DNA from: Erysipelotrichaceae bacterium
GTDB taxonomy: Bacteria; Bacillota_I; Bacilli_A; ML615J-28; CAG-313
Assembly (NCBI GenBank): GCA_015059015.1
Contig: SVBG01000002.1
Location: 175,636 to 239,635 of the forward strand
Length of the DNA stretch: 64,000 nucleotides
Reading direction: 5' to 3'
Made by a program: the position numbers and the translations under genes. The notes below the pieces were generated by a model. It was not told the origin of the DNA. It worked only from the letters and a program-made list of their open reading frames with translations, and made no database searches. This document shows, one piece after another, positions 62,221-64,000 of this stretch (within the stretch, counting starts at the first letter, position 1; the number at the start of each line of letters is the position of its first letter).

Positions 62221-62983
62221 AAAAATTTTACTAATTGTCGAAGGCGATAATGATGAGGTAAAGTTTTTAAGAGGGATATTTAACAAATGTATGAAAAAAA
62301 CTGAATACAAAATCTATTCTTATAGAACTACTATTCATGTTTTAGCACAAGAATTATATGGTCATTATAATGATTTTGATAAAGGGGATGTAGATATTAA
62401 ATTAGTATTAGCTTCTCTGGAAGAAGATACTATAAAAAGAAAATTACTTCATGATGCTTATTCAGATGTTTTTCTTGTCTTTGATTTTGAACCACAACAT
62501 GACCATCCGCACTTTGATACGGTAAAGAGAATGATTAATTATTTTAATGATTCAACAAATCAAGGAAAATTATTTATTAATTATCCTATGATTCAGTCAT
62601 ATAAACATTTTGACAGGCTTCCTTGTCATAATTTTGAAAACCTGGAAGTATCAATTACTGAAGTAAAAAGATACAAAGAATTAGTAGGAAACGTAAGTGG
62701 TTTCACTGATTTAAATAAATATGATTATGTTACGTTTTATAGCATTGCAGTACATCAATTAAAAAAAGCATATAAAATTGTATATGGGACATATGAATTA
62801 TTTGACGAAAATAAATATTTGAATTTTGATTTGTGTGAAGTGTTTGAATGTGAAATTAATTTATTAACATCTAGACAAGTTATCAGTGTTTTAAATACTT
62901 GTATATTTGCATTAATAGATTTTGCACCTAAAAGGTTTTTTATTTTTATAGAAAAACATAAAGATGATTTGTTAATAAACTAA
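62213..62983 (+). CDS. TOPRIM-like nuclease partner (AbiLii/RloB-like)
   Basis: The 256-residue protein opens LLIVEGDNDEVKFL (about 6-19), a TOPRIM-like acidic motif with Glu10. FLVFDFEPQHDH (about 87-98) gives the second acidic cluster. Such partners of AAA ATPases (AbiLii, RloB, OLD-like) are thought to cut nucleic acid during phage attack. Start ATG 62213 follows GGAG and overlaps the ATPase stop. Family identification rests on motif and pairing; no search was possible. Confidence 0.72.
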   Translation: MAKKILLIVEGDNDEVKFLRGIFNKCMKKTEYKIYSYRTTIHVLAQELYGHYNDFDKGDVDIKLVLASLEEDTIKRKLLHDAYSDVFLVFDFEPQHDHPHFDTVKRMINYFNDSTNQGKLFINYPMIQSYKHFDRLPCHNFENLEVSITEVKRYKELVGNVSGFTDLNKYDYVTFYSIAVHQLKKAYKIVYGTYELFDENKYLNFDLCEVFECEINLLTSRQVISVLNTCIFALIDFAPKRFFIFIEKHKDDLLIN

Positions 62984-63011
62984 ATAGTGTATATATTTTA
63001 TATGAAAATTT

Positions 63012-63040
63012 AAATGTAACCATTTTAGGTTACATTTTTT
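63012..63040 (+). terminator. Terminator of the defence pair
   Basis: 10-bp stem AAATGTAACC/GGTTACATTT with T-run. The stretch 63041-63227 is AT-rich and shows no gene. Confidence 0.88.
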
Positions 63041-63227
63041 CATTATATTTGACTAAATCACAGTTTAGTTGAATTTATATCAACAAATAGGTTATTGTGT
63101 TTAGAATATAATTGGAGTATAATATAATTGTTTGTATTATTAAATATTAATTAATCAATATGTAATATAAAAGAATTGTTTTGAACTTTGAATTGTTTTT
63201 TAGTTATATATAATTTGTTATAAAATT

Positions 63228-63293
63228 CCGCAACTAAATAGTTCATACTCAGCAAACGAAATACTTTACATTTTCTTTCTTATTTGATATAAT
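63228..63293 (+). promoter_or_regulatory. Conserved upstream element and promoter of the second KLEVI leader
   Basis: CGCAACTAAATAGT (63229) lies 36 bp before the -35 TTTACA (63265-63270), and 17 bp later is TATAAT (63288-63293). Spacings equal those at 43364-43428. Confidence 0.72.
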
Positions 63294-63335
63294 GATTATA
63301 TATAAAATAAAATTAATTGAAAGGAGTTGATTACT

Positions 63336-63401
63336 ATGAAAAATATAAACATATATAAATTAGAAGTAATCGGTTTCTTTCATGTGACTGTTTTTTGTTA
63401 A
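63336..63401 (+). CDS. Leader peptide 2 (MKNINIYKLEVIGFFHVTVFC)
   Basis: The 21-codon ORF has a GAAAGGAG site identical to that of leader 1. AAATTAGAAGT (63357-63367), covering KLE codons, is perfectly complementary over 11 bp to ACTTCTAATTT (63437-63447) in the terminator. Ribosome position on this ORF would decide between antiterminator and terminator. Start-to-terminator distance is 98 nt against 99 nt at leader 1. Confidence 0.72.
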   Translation: MKNINIYKLEVIGFFHVTVFC

Positions 63402-63433
63402 GTTTTATTAATTATAATATGCCTTTGAATTTT

Positions 63434-63463
63434 AACACTTCTAATTTATAGAAGTGTTTTTTA
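63434..63463 (+). terminator. Attenuator terminator of leader 2
   Basis: Perfect 10-bp stem AACACTTCTA (63434-63443)/TAGAAGTGTT (63449-63458) with T-run, 25 nt before the next gene. Confidence 0.85.
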
Positions 63464-63487
63464 TTTACAAAAAATGGGAGGTATTTT

Positions 63488-64000
63488 ATGAATGAATTAA
63501 AAAAGTTAATAAAAGAAATTGATGGATGTCATTGGAATAATATTTTAAGAATATGTGATTTAGCTATGAAAAGATTTTATTGTATAGAATTTTTGAAGTT
63601 TAATTTTACATATAAGATAGGTTGTTTAGATCTAATATATATGCATTTTAGTATTCCAGTAAATAATCTTCCTAAATATGAAGTTAGTAATAAGGTGTTT
63701 TTGGAAGACTATGTATTACGTCAACTTACTTATGAATTAAGAAGTTTAAATGATGAAATTTATGGATCAAATAATTCACAAAAAGAAACACATGGAATGA
63801 TTAAATATCAAGAATGTGATGATAGAGTTTTATCTAGAAATTCTATTTTTTTAGATGAAGATAAAAATGAACTCAATTATTATATAAAGGTTAAATTACC
63901 TTTAGTAAATAATAAGATTAGTGCTAAAAGCGTATTACAATATATAACCAAGATTACTTTAGTGGTTAGAAATGTAATAAAGAATATTGATGTTTTAGAT
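63488..64000 (+). CDS. ABC_ATPase-family protein (PF09818-like), 3' truncated by window end
   Basis: 171 codons are present, open to the last base. The start LKKLIKEIDGCHWNNI, a later LEDYVLRQLTYELR, then YQECDDRVLSRNSIFLDED and IKVKLPLVNNKI follow the order of N-terminal motifs in the predicted ABC-class ATPase family (COG3044). That family has an RIDG-type start, then GQ-x-VLERTS and VGLPA. Gly-rich parts of the consensus are poorly kept, so the protein is divergent. It lies behind the second KLEVI leader attenuator and follows GGGAGG. Function of the family is unproven. Confidence 0.65.
   Translation, partial: MNELKKLIKEIDGCHWNNILRICDLAMKRFYCIEFLKFNFTYKIGCLDLIYMHFSIPVNNLPKYEVSNKVFLEDYVLRQLTYELRSLNDEIYGSNNSQKETHGMIKYQECDDRVLSRNSIFLDEDKNELNYYIKVKLPLVNNKISAKSVLQYITKITLVVRNVIKNIDVLD

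Overview
The window looks like a chromosomal segment of a very AT-rich Bacillota bacterium, most likely an uncultured gut-type member of the Bacilli (RF39, Izemoplasmatales or Erysipelotrichales-like). This is an inference from low GC, lipobox lipoproteins, InlB-type and serpin surface proteins, the lgt/ppaX-trxB-whiA gene order of Bacilli and the lack of outer-membrane genes. The code is standard: TGG encodes Trp and TGA ends several genes.

Housekeeping half (1-31,700). The window opens inside a biotin-dependent Na+-pump decarboxylase operon: oadA (5' end missing), a lipoprotein-OadG hybrid, a biotin carrier, oadB, then bioY and birA, which import biotin and attach it. After a terminator comes a structured RNA leader (4781-4976) that now ends in a nine-codon ORF, followed by an AbiE toxin-antitoxin pair with its own consensus promoter. 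On the minus strand lie pcp and a large secreted endonuclease I lipoprotein. A plus-strand cluster follows: a minimal GroES, GroEL without the GGM tail, a coiled-coil protein, a B3/B4 protein, glnS, pcrA and ligA. Next are a repeat-rich gap, a lipoprotein, a gene relic, a 1-phosphofructokinase gene, uvrA (minus), a membrane protein, an lgt-HAD gene fusion, trxB and whiA. The section ends with two small minus-strand genes, a LolA/GerS-like lipoprotein and tRNA-Trp/tRNA-His.

Accessory half (31,950-64,000). Every gene is on the plus strand and most encode one-component regulators with unusual C-terminal domains: MerR with a sensor, AlbA_2/Schlafen-like, eight XRE proteins fused to TPR, GNAT, methyltransferase, transmembrane or unknown sensor domains, and three sigma-70-like factors. 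Two paralogous sigma / anti-sigma / lipoprotein modules (38,989-42,076 and 53,383-57,728) flank a serpin-lipoprotein pair. The serpin shares a near-identical ECF promoter with the second sigma operon. Also present are a HipA/CtkA-like kinase with a tandem-hairpin leader, an azoreductase, a frameshifted GNAT, a Nudix protein, an AAA ATPase + TOPRIM-like defence pair, and the start of an ABC_ATPase-family gene.

Most interesting signals. (1) Two leaders 20 kb apart (43,472 and 63,336) share promoter geometry, a leader peptide containing Y-x(0-1)-K-L-E-V-I, and a terminator whose 5' arm can pair with the leader ORF. They look like copies of one translation-coupled attenuator. (2) Two hairpins with covarying stems and near-identical 12-nt loops, plus a terminator, precede the HipA-like kinase. 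(3) An ECF promoter of identical spacing precedes the serpin and the sigma factor. (4) Direct-repeat operators of identical geometry precede two XRE paralogues. (5) The 4781-4976 RNA sits at the junction with the AbiE module.
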